The notes under the pieces: generated by a model
The model's input: only the letters and a program-made list of their open reading frames with translations
Told to the model about the DNA's origin: nothing
The model's database searches: none
DNA from: Meandrina meandrites
Taxonomy: Eukaryota; Cnidaria; Anthozoa; Scleractinia; Meandrinidae
Assembly: GCA_963693305.1 (NCBI GenBank)
Contig: OY855903.1
Location: 58,739,350 to 58,803,349 of the forward strand
Length of the DNA stretch: 64,000 bases
Direction: 5' to 3'
Part shown: positions 49,701 to 62,162 of the stretch, piece after piece
Layout of the letters: every line of letters begins with the position of its first letter
How positions within the stretch are numbered: the first letter of the stretch is position 1
Position numbers and translations under genes: made by a program

Positions 49701-52390
49701 GATCCGTTTTTTTCCTAAGCAGGCTGTCTTCTTCAACTCACACTCGTTCTGGTATGTCACCCCATCAGTCCCACAAACTTTTCCGAGATCCAATGCGCAT
49801 GTTGGAACGCATTTGCAGAGCGGTTTGCCGTTGTGCACGAAGCACGTGGAGTATGGAACGTCGGTGCAGTGAGCTGCGTTACAGGATCTTGGTGCTATAA
49901 AACGGTATTATACATCTCAATAGCAATTCCACTATGCCATATTGTTTCAGGACGGGATTGACTATAAATGGCCCTTTTTTCATTGCAAGAATTTTTACCC
50001 TTAATGGTCTGTAATATTTAATCATGTGACTTACAAAGCTTTTTCAAGGATGCGCCTGTCTTTTCACAACCGTGGAGCTCCACACGCATACATCGTCTAC
50101 CAACCCACTCGAGGGGAACGAAACGAACAAAGCGAGCATTCACGGGAGGCTTTAACCAATGACGAACGAGAGATGACTGGTCCAGATTTCCTTTAAATTC
50201 CTAGAGAGTTTAGTTTTATGAGACACAATAAGAAGTCTTGATAAAAAATAAAATAACTATATTTCTAACTACCAATTACTTCAGACTGTGTGCTGGCAAT
50301 CTTCTATGTACTTTTCGTGTTGCTTCAAAATCCTTTCTCATCTCGTTTAAGGAACGGTACTGGCGTAAACAAAATCTTTTTTATAAAGCTTAACATACCC
50401 GATGTAGACCAAGCAGTTATATTTAAACAGCATGGGGGATGGGAAATCCGGCGAAAGTAACCAATTATGTTGCCTAGATTTATATTAAACATGTTAAATG
50501 GGAAATCGCGCGTGTGTGGTTTAACAACAGTACAATCATTTTTAAATTGACTGTACAAATCCGCAAAGCATGAACTATGACATGTTTATTATAATTTGAT
50601 AATACATCAAATCACAGGGAAATTTAGTATAGAGCATTTCTGGAAATGGCGCTTTATATATAATTGTTGTTATTGCCATCAGGGTTTGGTTTTCCTTCGC
50701 GACACAACAAAATTTCACAAATAATTATAGCTCTCACACTTTTTTTTCTCACAGATTCGCGTTACAAATACGAAATTATTGAGGTTCTATTTTTTCTAGC
50801 TACAGATAATAACTGAATATAAAAATATTATTAAAAAGCAAACCTTTGTTTTCCCTTTTTTGTCGGTGATTCCAATCCACTCCTTCCCATCCAGACTGTA
50901 ACGCACGAGATAACTGCTGACCCAGCTCTTTTCTGCAACTGCACCTTGTGTTGAAACCCCTGACACAGCATGAACTGACAGCAGATCTACTTGCAAGTAT
51001 TGGCTTCTCAGATCAAAAGCAGGAGAGGCGCACCAGGATCTGTCAATCAAATAATATTTGAGAAAACAAAAACTGACCTGCGTGTTTTCACAGCTTGGAG
51101 GAATTCGAAAGTTTTCGTTTATAGTTCGTTTACTTTTGAAGTACTTCAGATGCCCAAACAAAAGTACATAAACAGACAAACAATCATACGAAAATGTCCT
51201 ACAATTATAAAATCTATAAATCTATATATAATTTAAAACCGAATTGATTGCAAGGCTGGTACTACGGCCAAAGGGCAACGTTTATTGGGCAATATTTCAA
51301 CTAGCAGAGCTACACTGTAGTTTCCTTCAGGGCCAGTACTATGATTAAAAGAACATAACTGCTCTAAAAAATTGACTTCGGAGTATACAGGGGTAGGACG
51401 CGCAAGGGAAACATTTTTAGGGTGAAAGGCTACGGTGAGGGGCGGGTTGGATACAAAACACTGCTCTTTTATGTGCTTATTAGAGACATTGAACCCTGGT
51501 CAAATAATGACAAATTTCATGGACTTAGGGGATTCGCGATTGTGAGTAGCCACGTGACAATCACTTCTAGAAGTCTACTCTTAAAACTCCTCCCACTACC
51601 GATGCTATAATGAAGGACTGGTTCGCCACGCAGGATTTTTTTTTCCATGTTGTTAATACCTTGCATGGCTTGAGCTTCTCAATGAAGCCCTTCCTTGTTT
51701 CGCGGCATGTTTCTTGTCGAGTTGTGAGGAAGTTGACATCTGCCCATCCTTGATTCTCCCATCTCCTAGTCCCAGGGATAACGGACAAGCTGAAAAAAAA
51801 AGGGAACGGGTACGAACTTAACTTAACCTCGCGCAATTGGCCTATCATCGGAGCGTGCCTGGGTAATAAACAAATGCCTTATAAGGTTGAGCTGTGAGTG
51901 ATCTGCCAAAGCCGGAGACTTTGTCAAACACAAATACTGTCTCTCTATATGAAAAGAAGGTCAAATGCATACAAAAATGTTTTCGTGCAGATTAAGTCTT
52001 GTATGAGAAAAACTCATGGAAATAATTTCGCGTTTGAGAAGATTTTTTAACTGACTTTTGCATGTAAACACCTTATGCAAGCATAACTACATTATTATAT
52101 AAACTGCAGTGGTATAGCGAGTGGTAGCAAATCGAGAAAAATGGTATCACACGTGTGGATAAAAATGGTATCCACACATGTGTGATATCATTTTTTACCA
52201 ATCAGCTCACAGAGTTTGCCATGTTACAGCTCACTGGGCCAAGGTTTATCGATATTAAGTCGAAACATCTTCGGATCTTCCTCGGCAATCTTCGGGAATC
52301 TTCGGAAATTTTCGGAAAATGTTCGGAAACATTCGTATGTCTACCGGACAACATGTTCAACGTGTTCAAATCGATATCTCACGAGTGAGC

Positions 52391-52422
<32 letters not shown>

Positions 52423-54317
52423 TCGAAGATAAATTTCATATCTCCGCGCAACCATGTACGGAAACATACAAACTGATACCTGTAAATACTACTTAAATCC
52501 TATCGTCCATTACAAATTGCCTAAAGCAAATCAAAATCGAGGTAATTTCGAAAAGGTAAAACAATATTTAGTACATACATTTCATAGTACATGGTTTTCC
52601 ATTCGGGTTGAGGGCTGGATCACAGAAGTGGACAATAAGCTTTGTTCCGAGTGATTTGCAGGTCCCACCAGACAAAACACGCTTATGGGGTTGATTTTTC
52701 TTTCGAGCGAATCCTGTCGAGGTAAAAGTACATGGATCATGGTAAAAACATACTTTAAATGGACTTATTTTCCCTTCTCCACTTTGATAGGGACCTTCAG
52801 ATCGGAGTAGGAGAAGAACTTAGTGCTTATGCTTCTGATTATCACATTTCACGCCAATCTCTGGAACGTAACTAGACAGAAATTCGAAAGTCGTAATTCT
52901 AATTCGAACTGAAGGTCCCTAGAAGCACGCAGTCCTCCATTGTGCTAGAAGGATCGGATAAGGCCCAGGAGGAAAAGACTTTCATGTTTAAAAGGGCAGA
53001 AACTTTAATTAATCACTTAAACAAGACCAATCGGGCGTGGTCTGACCTTTATTTAACACTTAAAATACACCATTTTAAAACAAATACACAAATAAGAGTT
53101 ATAGCGACTTTAATAACGATAGCGAAATTATCAATAAGCTTGTATTTTTGAGGATCGATCTAAACCTTCAATACAGTATGACGGTAAAATGATCTTCATG
53201 GATAAAGTTATTGTTGTCTTACATTTCCCAAATGAGGTCGGGGGGGATCAGTTTTAGTCTGACATTGGCAGAGGCAGTAGAACGGAATTTTCAATTTCGC
53301 TTACACTCGAGGTTAAGCTCAAGTCAAATACATTTCCTAGCTATAGTAAGCATCCTTCTCTATTTTCAGCTCCCTCTGGAAATTGACTTTTTTGCAAAAA
53401 AATCCCCACCTTTCCGAAATGGTCAGGACATGTCAGTTTCTTTAGGAAACGACATGATACCGGTTTTTATGTTCACAAGCTAATTACCACCTCTCCCCAA
53501 CCCATTACACTTTTCTCTATTAGCACCCAAGAAAGGATTTCAAAAATAATCCCCTGGGGGTGATGGTACTAAATTTTTACACTATTCTTTTATGACACTA
53601 AGTTTCAACTCACCGATCAAGTAATACGTTTCGCCTTCCTTCTTAACAAAATCCAAAGCTTTCGTGTTCTTTTGATGATTTAAGCCACAGTTAGTGGAGC
53701 CAAGTAGTTTTCCCTCGGCAGCGTTACATGTTTGGAAACCATCATAGCTGACAGAGTAGATATCCACTTTACCAAAATAGTATTTCGCCAAAGAACGTTC
53801 GCACTTGACGGTAATATTAGCATTGCTTTTGAGCAGAAAAGGCTCATAGTTTCCTTGTTCTCTGCAAGAAACAAATAAGAAAAGGTTTTCACCCTTTCAT
53901 TCCAAGATTGAAATGTTAAATCTCCTAACAAATTTGCTATATATTTCTATAATGCTTATTCTGAGAATTTGTGAAGACATCTTATATTAATTAATGAACA
54001 TCTAAAGTAATGTAAAAATTGGAGAAGGAGAGTTACATGACGGAGAAGCAATAGGGGGAAACTTAATTCCCATACTAGGACTAGACTATATAAAAAAATA
54101 GTATATACATTAAAAGCAGTATTATAAAAAATAAAAAAGAATCCGAAAAAAAAAATATATGCACCATTTATCACAAACAGACAAATACTGTAAGAGAAGA
54201 TCTAAAACAGTTCAATGAAGGTGCGCCCATGACATTTAACAATTATTCCACGAGCGCGCGTTGGATATGAGATGGTAGATAGTCAACGAGGCGCGTAGCG
54301 CCGAGTTGGCTATAACG

Positions 54318-54351
<34 letters not shown>

Positions 54352-55824
54352 TTTTATTAAAAACGCCCAAAAAATTGCAATATTTGAGTTCCCCACCTGT
54401 TTTCGTTGACGCGTATCGGCCACGATATTTGTGGTCAATGGTATATGAGCTCATATACCATTGCCTGTTAACCAATCAAAACTCAGGAATTGCAATATAC
54501 CATTGCTAGTTTTTAATAATAGGTGGTATATCATTCCAGTCCGTAATATAACAGTTAAAAAAAGAAAACTTAAAATAGTTCCTCTGGGCAAGCTTAGGCG
54601 TAATTTCCATAACCGTTAGTAAGACAACAACCGTCATTTTCCATTTTTTCTTTTTCAACGAGCCCAAGTTGACGAGGTAAAGGTTCGGTGGCCTAATGGT
54701 TAGTGCGCTAGACTCCGGATCGAGTGGTCCGTGTACAATCCCAGGCTGAGGTCATTGTGTTGTGTTCTTGGGCAAGACACTTTACTCTCACAGTGCCTCT
54801 CTCCACTTAGGTGTATAAATGGGTACCGGCGAATTTACTCCTGGGGGTAGCCATGCGAGGGACCAGCACCATATCCAGGGAGGGGGGGGGGGGGGGGGGG
54901 GAGTAGATATGCACCTAGTCGCTTCATGCCACAAAAAGGGGGATAAGGTCCGGCAAGTATGGGCCATTTGGATTGAGGCTAAGAGGGTAATTTAATTGTT
55001 TTAGTGGACTCGCTGAAGGATTGCACTTTAAATCTGCAATTTTATGTACTTTTAAGCCAATGCCGAATAATTGTTCCTTTCAAAATCGTTTAAGAACAAC
55101 GAGTGCGCAACTGTGTTCTATCAGCGAGCAGAATCCAGTTACCGTATTCAGTGGACGTCCAAATAGAACACGCTGAGTTGCCACAAAAAGTAATTAGTCA
55201 ACAAGGCGCAACCGAGTTGACTACCGCTCATAGAAAACGAGAACGAGTACAGTATTTGAATTATCTCAGACACCCTAAAGGATTGTAGTTCAAGACCAAG
55301 CAATTTGTCCATAATACAAAAGTCAAGAATAATTTTGCTTTTTTTCACTAGAACGATTCATCCGACCTAAGTTTTTACAACACTAATTTTCCTTATCAGG
55401 AACAACGCGCGCGCGCGCAATCATGCTCTTTCAGGGAACATGCAGACAACAGTGGAAGAGCCACACACACGCTTGGCACACAATATCTATTTTAGCCTTG
55501 TTCTTCGCGCTCACACAAACAGCCTTCCAAGCGGCCAAAAAAATCACGAGCTTCCTTCAATAAAGCAGTGACCCTGAGCAAGATTATGTTTTCGCAAGCA
55601 CCTTTTGTCGACATTACACCCGTGGAGCAAAATTCGTGGCGTGTTTCTACAATTACCAAAAGGAATCACGCACACATAAAGAAACAGTCTCCAGTAAAGA
55701 CAGTCAAAGTAATTTTTACTTACCTCAATCCATAAAAGTTCAAAGTGATTTTCGAAGCAACAGCTAAAGAGCAAGTCGAAAAACCGACCAACAGCAGTAA
55801 GCAAATGATATGTAGCTTTTTCAT
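40762..55824 (-). CDS. Ephrin-like / F5/8C / 16-Kazal single-pass membrane protein (24 exons)
   Basis: Predicted 1345-residue cell-surface protein with an extracellular protease-inhibitor region. Exons from the 5' end: 55724-55824, 53614-53861, 52579-52713, 51660-51789, 50844-51039, 50035-50200, 49673-49894, 48779-48943, 48331-48495, 48063-48227, 47795-47959, 47526-47690, 47258-47422, 46990-47154, 46721-46885, 46453-46617, 46189-46353, 45919-46083, 45652-45816, 44875-45039, 44353-44571, 43561-43779, 41659-41806, 40762-40870 (4038 nt, all phases agree). Exon 1 is a signal peptide (MKKLHIICLLLLVGFSTC). Exons 2-3 form an ephrin-like cupredoxin domain with four ordered Cys (ITVKC, YDGFQTC, STNC, GGTC) and GETYYLI. 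Exons 4-6 form a discoidin domain (LGLGDGRIKDGQMSTSSQ, QYLQVDL, ARFVRFVPLEW). Exons 7-22 each carry one Kazal domain (C..C, CGSDNVTYDNKC). Exon 23 has the membrane helix (FFICMGAMGILGIAIALAM) and exon 24 a 36-residue basic tail. The assignment rests on hand splicing; domain calls are strong for Kazal and F5/8C and good for ephrin. Confidence 0.85.
41916..42012. repeat. Palindrome in an intron of the ephrin-Kazal gene
   Basis: GCGAATACAGCCGCCTC at about 41916 is mirrored by GAGGCGGCTGTATTCGC near 42000. The centre is GAAACGCGCGTTTC. No coding content. Confidence 0.8.
42757..43052. mobile_element. CCCGGGG-ended MITE, copy 4
   Basis: In an intron of the ephrin-Kazal gene. The left end CCCGGGGGACTCACCCATAA is followed by AAATGACCGGGGTCCTCGTC. 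The right end has CGACGAGTAACTCCGTCATT followed by a long G tract. The inner 'taccctttta' and 'accttt' strings match copy 1. Confidence 0.7.
45482..45610 (-). pseudogene. Decayed Kazal exon in an intron of the ephrin-Kazal gene
   Basis: Minus strand, between the live exons at 44875-45039 and 45652-45816. The end still reads like TIVINETCQG followed by a GT donor, and the far side keeps the 'attgcaggaagacttc' string shared with live exons. The middle, which should hold CGSDNVTYDNKC, is replaced by unrelated sequence. Confidence 0.6.
46721..48495 (-). repeat. Tandem array of seven Kazal exon-intron units, 268-269 bp period
   Basis: Exon ends fall at 46721, 46990, 47258, 47526, 47795, 48063 and 48331, a period of 268 or 269 bp. 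Each unit is a 165-bp phase-1 exon plus an intron of about 103 bp, and introns as well as exons are nearly identical. This points to recent duplication or ongoing gene conversion. The array is transcribed as part of the ephrin-Kazal gene. Because every exon is phase 1-1, any number of units keeps the frame. Confidence 0.9.
48640..48738 (-). pseudogene. Second decayed Kazal exon
   Basis: Between live exons 48331-48495 and 48779-48943. It keeps 'gggacgtccctgattgctgg' and 'aagacttt' from the start of a Kazal exon, followed on the minus strand by the same unrelated core found in the relic at 45482-45610 (shared 'gttgcaaaatgg'). The two relics therefore look like copies of one dead exon. Confidence 0.55.
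52369..52428. repeat. Short palindromic element
   Basis: GATATCTCACGAGTGAGCGC is followed by AGCGAACGAGTGAGATATC, a hairpin with arms of about 18 nt. It lies in an intron of the ephrin-Kazal gene. A second hairpin (ATCACACGTGTGGAT and ATCCACACATGTGTGAT) lies at about 52145-52188. Confidence 0.7.
54238..54356. repeat. Palindromic foldback element
   Basis: AACAATTATTCCACGAGCGC and GTTGGATATGAGAT are mirrored by ATCTCATATCCAAC and GCGAGTGGAATAATTGTT, with 'ggcgcgtagcgccgag' at the centre. A separate perfect palindrome, AATGGTATATGAG with its complement, lies at about 54437-54463. Confidence 0.8.
54680..54985 (+). mobile_element. tRNA-derived SINE with internal G tract
   Basis: Head GGTGGCCTAATGGTTAGTGC, then 'ttgtgttcttgggcaaga', 'aggtgtataaatgggtaccg' and a tail corrupted by a roughly 20-nt G run. 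Same family as 17695. Confidence 0.8.
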
Positions 55825-56819
55825 TTCGCTATTCTAAGAACTGTGTGCGGTGACATTTTTCATTCCTTCTTATGTGTTTTTCCAAGTGTGGAACCATCAT
55901 TTATGCTGATGAAGTCATAGAGCTTACGAGTTAATTAATTGATTAATCAATTAATTAATTCGCGCGCGACGCTTGCGACTATTAAGTCGTTCCAGGTGCG
56001 GATGTAGATTGTTTTCAACCGTTTTGGATTTGATTGACGAAACAATCGTCATCCGAGAAAAATGGGTGACACGTAATACCCATGAAATGTACTTCAGGGA
56101 GCCAAAATCTACCCACGGAATCCCCCTACCCCCTACCCCCCCCCCCCCCCCCCACCCTTAACAGCTCACTCCTTCGGCACTCGTGTTATCGGAAAACGGT
56201 CACTATTGTTCCTGGATCCGCGCCTGCATTCGAGATAATCATAAGAACGTTTGTTTTTCTATAACTTTAAAGACCATCTTAAAATCAAACTTTTATTCGT
56301 TGACGAATAAGAAAAACCTTCGTGCTAAAGTATTTATGTAATTAGCTTGGCACCCTTTACGCAAATTCGCTTTCAACTTAGCCTTTTCTCAAACCGATTT
56401 TTTATCACTAATTATGTAACCTTGATAATGGCGCAAGATGCACCGAAAATTAAACGTCGGTTCTTATCATTTATATTTCTTGTATTAGCTTACAAAACGA
56501 ATGAAAAATAAGGCGAGGGGTGAAGAATTTGGGGCCAGGAGGCCTCTCTGGCTTATTATTTCTCGTCTCTGTTTTTTTTTGTTTACTTCTGTTCTTAGTG
56601 CTGCTCCCGAGCTAACCGTGCGCCAGCAACAGGCTAATCGATATGGTAAGCAAAAAGCGACTTTGCCATTTACAGTACAGTAGTAACTGTTGCCACTACG
56701 AGAAGAACGCTTAGAATACTGAACGAAGTATTTCCTTTGAAAGGTTACCAGCAACCGAAAAAGCTTAATATTGTCAACATTACAACCCGTTTCCTTTCAA
56801 ACGTTGCATGATTTTACAT

Positions 56820-56885
56820 TATTGCCCCCGCAGGGTTTTGGCCCAGAGGCCAAAACCCGAGGAGGCATCATTGTAGTCCGCGCGT
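56820..56885 (-). repeat. Dispersed repeat with TTTTGGCC palindrome, copy 2
   Basis: Reverse-complement partner of 23050-23150. Just downstream, a 28-bp block containing 'gcaagtagtatcggtaggtg' is duplicated in tandem at about 56950-57010. Confidence 0.65.
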
Positions 56886-59800
56886 ATATAGACTATATAT
56901 ATATATAGTATACACCAGACAAAATCTCGACTTGGCCAAAGGGGGACCGCAAGTAGTATCGGTAGGTGTGATAAAATGCCCGCAAGTAGTATCGGTAGGT
57001 GTGATAAAATTTCCTGCAATGTGATTGGTCAATGATGACGTAAGATGAACCATGATTGGGTGATGATGACAAACCACGTGCACAAATCACAACAATAGTC
57101 AACAAACGACGCTTGCAAACGTTGATTGCATTTGGGTTGCTGCAGTTTCGTTCGGGTTTCCTTCGAGCTCTATTGATTTCACAAGGTCTAGAAGCCGAAA
57201 CTTACGCAATTGATATGATCAAAAACAAGAATAGTACGTATTGGTCTAGAAATTTCTCTTGTTAGCGCGTTGCGAGCAGCTCTCGTTCGCTCGCAGGATT
57301 GACCCTGAGACTGAATCCGAAATCGAGATTTGTCAGACACAAATCACACTTTACACGAGGGGTTTGAAAGACTCAGGCCACAACCAAGATATAAAGTTAG
57401 CAGCTGCGATAAGTTCAAAAAGAGTTAAAGAAGGAAATTTTTTAAAAGATACCGCGAGCATTGAAACTCGCAGAGAAGTGAGAAAGTTTTCACTTGAGAC
57501 ATGCATATATAACTAGCCCACTGTCGATCCAGTGTTTTCGGCTTTTAGGCGGAACATAATATAAAATTAAATAAAAAAACTCAAGTGGTAGAAATAAGAT
57601 ATAAAAGACTCGATCAGTCTTGAGGCATTCAAGTAAAATTTGTAACTGATGAGACTTGTCGAGAAGGAAAGAGAATTCAAAAGAGTTCTTGAGATAATCA
57701 AATCTCACGGCAGGCGCTTCTATTGACAGAGGTGAGAAATCTTTTGGCATCCGTTTCGAGCTCCGCTGTCAAGTTTGTCATTGTTGCTTGAGCTCCCAGC
57801 CCTAATATATTGAAACAAAAAATCTGAAAACAGCTGATCCTAACTGGTAGTTTTAAAACGTTTGAATTTGAATATTACCGAAGTTTATCCTCGCTGAGAT
57901 CTCTCATTACAGCAAAAAAAGCAAAATGATCTCAGGAAGTTGGGGACGCGTTCATGTAATTACATTTACGTGTTATTAGTCATTCAGAATTTTTTCATAG
58001 TTTGGCTTTGTTTTACTTATCTACTTGGCTTCAACAATTCATACTAAAAGTTTGTTTTAAATGGCACGTCCTCGTCCCATGATCTTGAAAAAGAGAAGGC
58101 CTGCAGAAACAAGTGATACTTTGTGAGCAGAACACGAGAAAAATTAGTGTTTTCTTCTGAATTATCGCAAGACTGTTCAAAACAGAAATCTGATTTTCAA
58201 TCAATTAAGAAAATAGAATAGCCAAAATATCAAGCGAAATAATTGACTGAGAAAAAAATTGTGCTGAGAAAAAAAGATTAACAGCGGGGGCAGCTGTAGT
58301 GTTAACTATACCTAGTTATTGTTTTGGTGAATGCAACTAATAACTTAGCAAACATCGCCATATAGACGCATTCCCAAACTTGGAGCTTAATATATCGTTA
58401 CAGAGGCAAATGATTGACAAGCCTGTGTGACGTATATGCAAGGTCACGCCACTCGTTTTCCGTGAAAAATGCGGAACGATGATCTGAAATTCGTAGAATT
58501 GAAACGGTCACTTGAAGACGTTCAAATTTCAAACGGTCGCGTGACAACAAGGTGGGTGGAATGGGGTTTAGCTATCTTGTTACCGTCTCAATTCCTTTTT
58601 GCTGTGTTTTAAAAGTGGATACGTAAGGGCATTGCAAGCCAAACGATCGAGTTGTTTTTGCATTTTACAGACAGAATCCGGCACGCCTGATCAGTCAGTT
58701 AATGTTAATGCTGCCCCCTGGTATGTGAAAGCAGTCGATAACTCCTGATGCTCTTCGTAACGGATACTTTCTGCTGTTGTGTTGACCTCCCTTGTACGCA
58801 AACAGAAATCCAAGCACACTTAAGTAAGTTTAAGCTTTGTAGTATTTGGCTGTAGCTCTTTCGTGTTCCTGTTTCCCGCCAGTGGCATTTATTCCCGTAC
58901 ATTGTTGAGCAAATTTGATTATCTGGTTGGTTTGCAGCGGAACGTCTCTGGAACGTCATGAAGCGGAGGTTTTTAGTAATCAAAAAGTCAGCCCTCAAGC
59001 GCTTCAAGGTAAGATTCGTTGTACGGTTTGGGAGTGTAAACTTGTAGCATACATTTCTTGCACAGCGATTTTTGAAATTTATTTTTGTAGTACTGAGTGG
59101 AAACCCGAATTCTCGAATTCCCAAAAGAAAGGAAAATTGTTTCGCAAAATCGTTGGTGAAATTGCAGTGTTCGATTGAGAGAAGGGAAACGAGTTTTGGT
59201 TCGAGGTTATTGATAGATTGGAGGAATCAAGGGATCGAATAATCGGAAATAATCGGCTTCATGGCCATTTACCTCTATTAACTATGCTCAGTTTTCTGGT
59301 TGATCAATGTCTCAGGATTGCGAATGACACTGTCATTCTGACTTTTTAAGCAATTTATTATCTCAAAATTACGTTTCATTTCGATCTTTATCTTCCTCGA
59401 TGTCGTTTATAAATTAAGGAATGGATAAAAGTTGTTCAGGCTGCGGGATACCAAGTAAATCCAGCATATATACAGAGTAATCCGTGTGAAAATTACAAAA
59501 CGTCAATTGCAACGGTCAAATAAATTTGCATAAAAAGCAGACGAAAATCGTATGATCCCTATGCCATATCGGACTGCAGTCACGCAATGAGGTAATCCAT
59601 GCATCGACTCAATTTGTCAAACATTCATCTTGAGTAAAATGGCCACCAACAAAACGGCATTTTAAAATCAATTTTCTAGCTACTGGAAGTTTTATATTTG
59701 TACCTCCAGGAAAACATATATGAGCCTCCAATTGCTGACAAGATCCCTGTATAAATTCTCGGCCAGCAAGCGTTTAATCAAATTCAACCCTCCCTCTAAT

Positions 59801-60130
59801 TGGTTAAGTGGGCATGGCTAAAGCCATATACTTCCACCTTAGTGATTCTTGCACGTTAATGTTACTAGCGTTTTTGCCCCTCAACGATTTGCTTTTTTCC
59901 TCCCATCAAAACATGTGTCCAGGAATAAACAGCAGTTGTCATTTCGAAATAGACTTCTTCGCTTTTCCAAACGAACACCTCAAGATTTTCAGCTCAAGAT
60001 TTTCAATCGGAAAACACATACAGCAACGGGGTTTGTCATAATGATATTCAAATTCATATCTTTTAATAACTTTGGCATTTAACGGTCGCGGGGAAACACT
60101 TAGCTATGAATAAGTTCATAAGGGTGTCTG

Positions 60131-61197
60131 AAATACCGGAACACCACGGAACACCAAAATTTTTTCAACACAGATAAGAAAAAATACAAAATAAATAAAA
60201 ATAAATAAAAATAAATGAAATAAAAATGTTAAATAGATAAATATTATATAAAGCTGAACTGGAGCATACTCATTGCTTAAAATTGCAAGATCAGAATTTC
60301 AAAGATTGAACTTTCACAAAAGACTTAAAGGAGCAATGTCACGATGTTTCAGTCATTTTTCTGGTTACTTTGAAATTGAAGGAAACCTCAAAATAATAGT
60401 TTTCTAACATTGAAAACACCAACGGGATAATAAAAACGCGAAAATAACCAAGGATGGTTTCGACTGACGACGATTAAGACCAATTACGACCAACAAACTT
60501 GAAAAAAATTGCCAGTTTTTTCAAGATGCGTTGTCCATGACGTAGCTCCTTTAAATAGGCCAGTTTCGTACTCTCGGTTTTGAACTGGAACTAGCATGCA
60601 ATGGAGGCTAATGCAATGACCCGAAAATTTCATAATATTTCCGAACGCCCTTGTCTGAGGAAAGAACAACGAAAAACGTCGCATAAATACCATATCTATT
60701 TTAAAGTAAATATCAAATTTAATTTAATGTAATTCCAAGTTACATTTTGCCCGCGGCCGTCGGATGTGACGTCTGGGGTAAATTTCTCAATTTGAAGTGT
60801 TCACGCAGAGTTCCATTTTCACATGTAAACCAACAAGGACGGCAACTTCAAAATACTTATAGCGAACGCGTATTTTTATATTTGAATAAATTGCTCAGTC
60901 AAGGGACTTCGAAAATATTTGGAAGCTTGTTTTAAGTGTTTGGAAGTGTTCGAGTCGTTCTCATAAGTCCTCGGACAACTTCAGAACTTTTCGTAAAATC
61001 TTCAAGAAGAGCCTTCAGTTTAAGTCCTTTTGAGGATTGGTTAATTTTAAGCAATGAGTATTCTTCAGTTCAGCTGTATATAATAATTTTTAATTACACA
61101 TTTTTATTTCATCAATTGTTTTTTTATTTTAATTTATTTTGTATTTTTTATTATCTGTGTTGAAAACGTTTTGGTGTTCCGGGGTGTTCCGGGTTTT
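60131..61197. mobile_element. TIR element, 1.07 kb, CCGGAACACC-type ends
   Basis: The left end TACCGGAACACCACGGAACA and inner 'caacacagataa' plus 'aaaatacaaaataaat' recur inverted at 61095-61197 (GTGTTCCGGGGTGTTCCGGG). Only short frames lie inside, so it is non-autonomous or decayed. Confidence 0.75.
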
Positions 61198-61889
61198 AAA
61201 TTCATAAGACAAAATGCTTGTCTGCATCATTTAAAACGCTTACGTATTTCGGGTGTTTTGGGTGCGATTGGCTCAAATTTTACAGAGAGATAAAGGAATG
61301 ATGGAAGATTAGAAATGTCTTCTTCTATTTGGTAGATTGCGCTTTACGGCCTTTATGATTTTGTGTCAAAGTTTGTGGATCGAATAGAAGACAGCATCCT
61401 GTGATTTTATCAAGAAATAATTCAGTGTGTCATGACAGGAGCTGTTGTTTATTAAAAGTTTGGCGGCAAGTCATCCTTGAATTTAATGTTCTCTATCGTT
61501 TTCTAAAATTCTACATCTGTCATGACGCACTGCAGTATTCCTAGTTAACCTCTCTGTAGTGTCACTTCATGAAGTTTTATATCCGCGCTGAAGTCTTGGA
61601 CAAAGAAGTGTCCTGCTTCAACAAGCAACTGATCTTTTGATCTCTTAAAGGCAAGTGTCTTTAAGAGAAGCACTTTCTGCTATTCATTTTCCAACAAAAG
61701 TTCGTGATGTGATTATAAGCATGTTTGATGCTTTAAATTGGGCGAATAAAAGAAGATTCTAAAATTTCGTTTCAGTAGCACTTTAACCTTGCACTTACGA
61801 ACTTTTGCATTTGTCGCGAAAAAACACTATCGAAGACTGTGTTTGCTTTTTGCTGAACCCAAACATGAAAGTTCCTAGTAAATGGCCGT

Positions 61890-61988
61890 GCTCACCAACA
61901 GTCTCGCGTAGCTCATCAATGGATAGAACGCCCGCCCGGTGTAAAGGAGGTCAAAGGCTCGATTCCAGTCGATGACTCAGCTTTTTTC
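61890..61988 (+). repeat. tRNA-like pol III unit (SINE head or tRNA pseudogene)
   Basis: GTAGCTCATCAATGGATAGA resembles box A, GGCTCGATTCC box B, and a T6 run follows. The D-stem pairs only partly and the acceptor and anticodon stems pair poorly, so a functional tRNA is unlikely. Confidence 0.45.
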
Positions 61989-62162
61989 TTTGCCCACGCT
62001 CGCGACATGCTGAATATTTCATCTTTCACATAAAACTTCCTTCTCATTACTCCCAAGTTATCTACGTTAAACATAATATAGCATACTATACTGCAGAGTG
62101 GTTACGGCTGGATGTCTATGTAGCTGTTGCCGTCTGGTAAAGCTGTTCTGTTTGTTTTTTAG

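Larger units (their letters stand above)
55825..62162. other. Gene-poor region between the ephrin-Kazal gene and the DExH gene
   Basis: Holds a dispersed-repeat copy, one TIR element and a tRNA-like sequence. A segment at 58938-59008 is flanked by AG and GT and reads GTSLERHEAEVFSNQKVSPQ; it might be an unrecognised or 5' exon, but nothing links it to a gene. Otherwise nothing recognisable. Confidence 0.6.

Noticed and set aside
56501..56683. 60-codon frame with a hydrophobic N-terminal part
   Set aside because: The hydrophobic run comes from a T-rich stretch; no splice context, conservation or cleavage-like pattern supports a secreted peptide.
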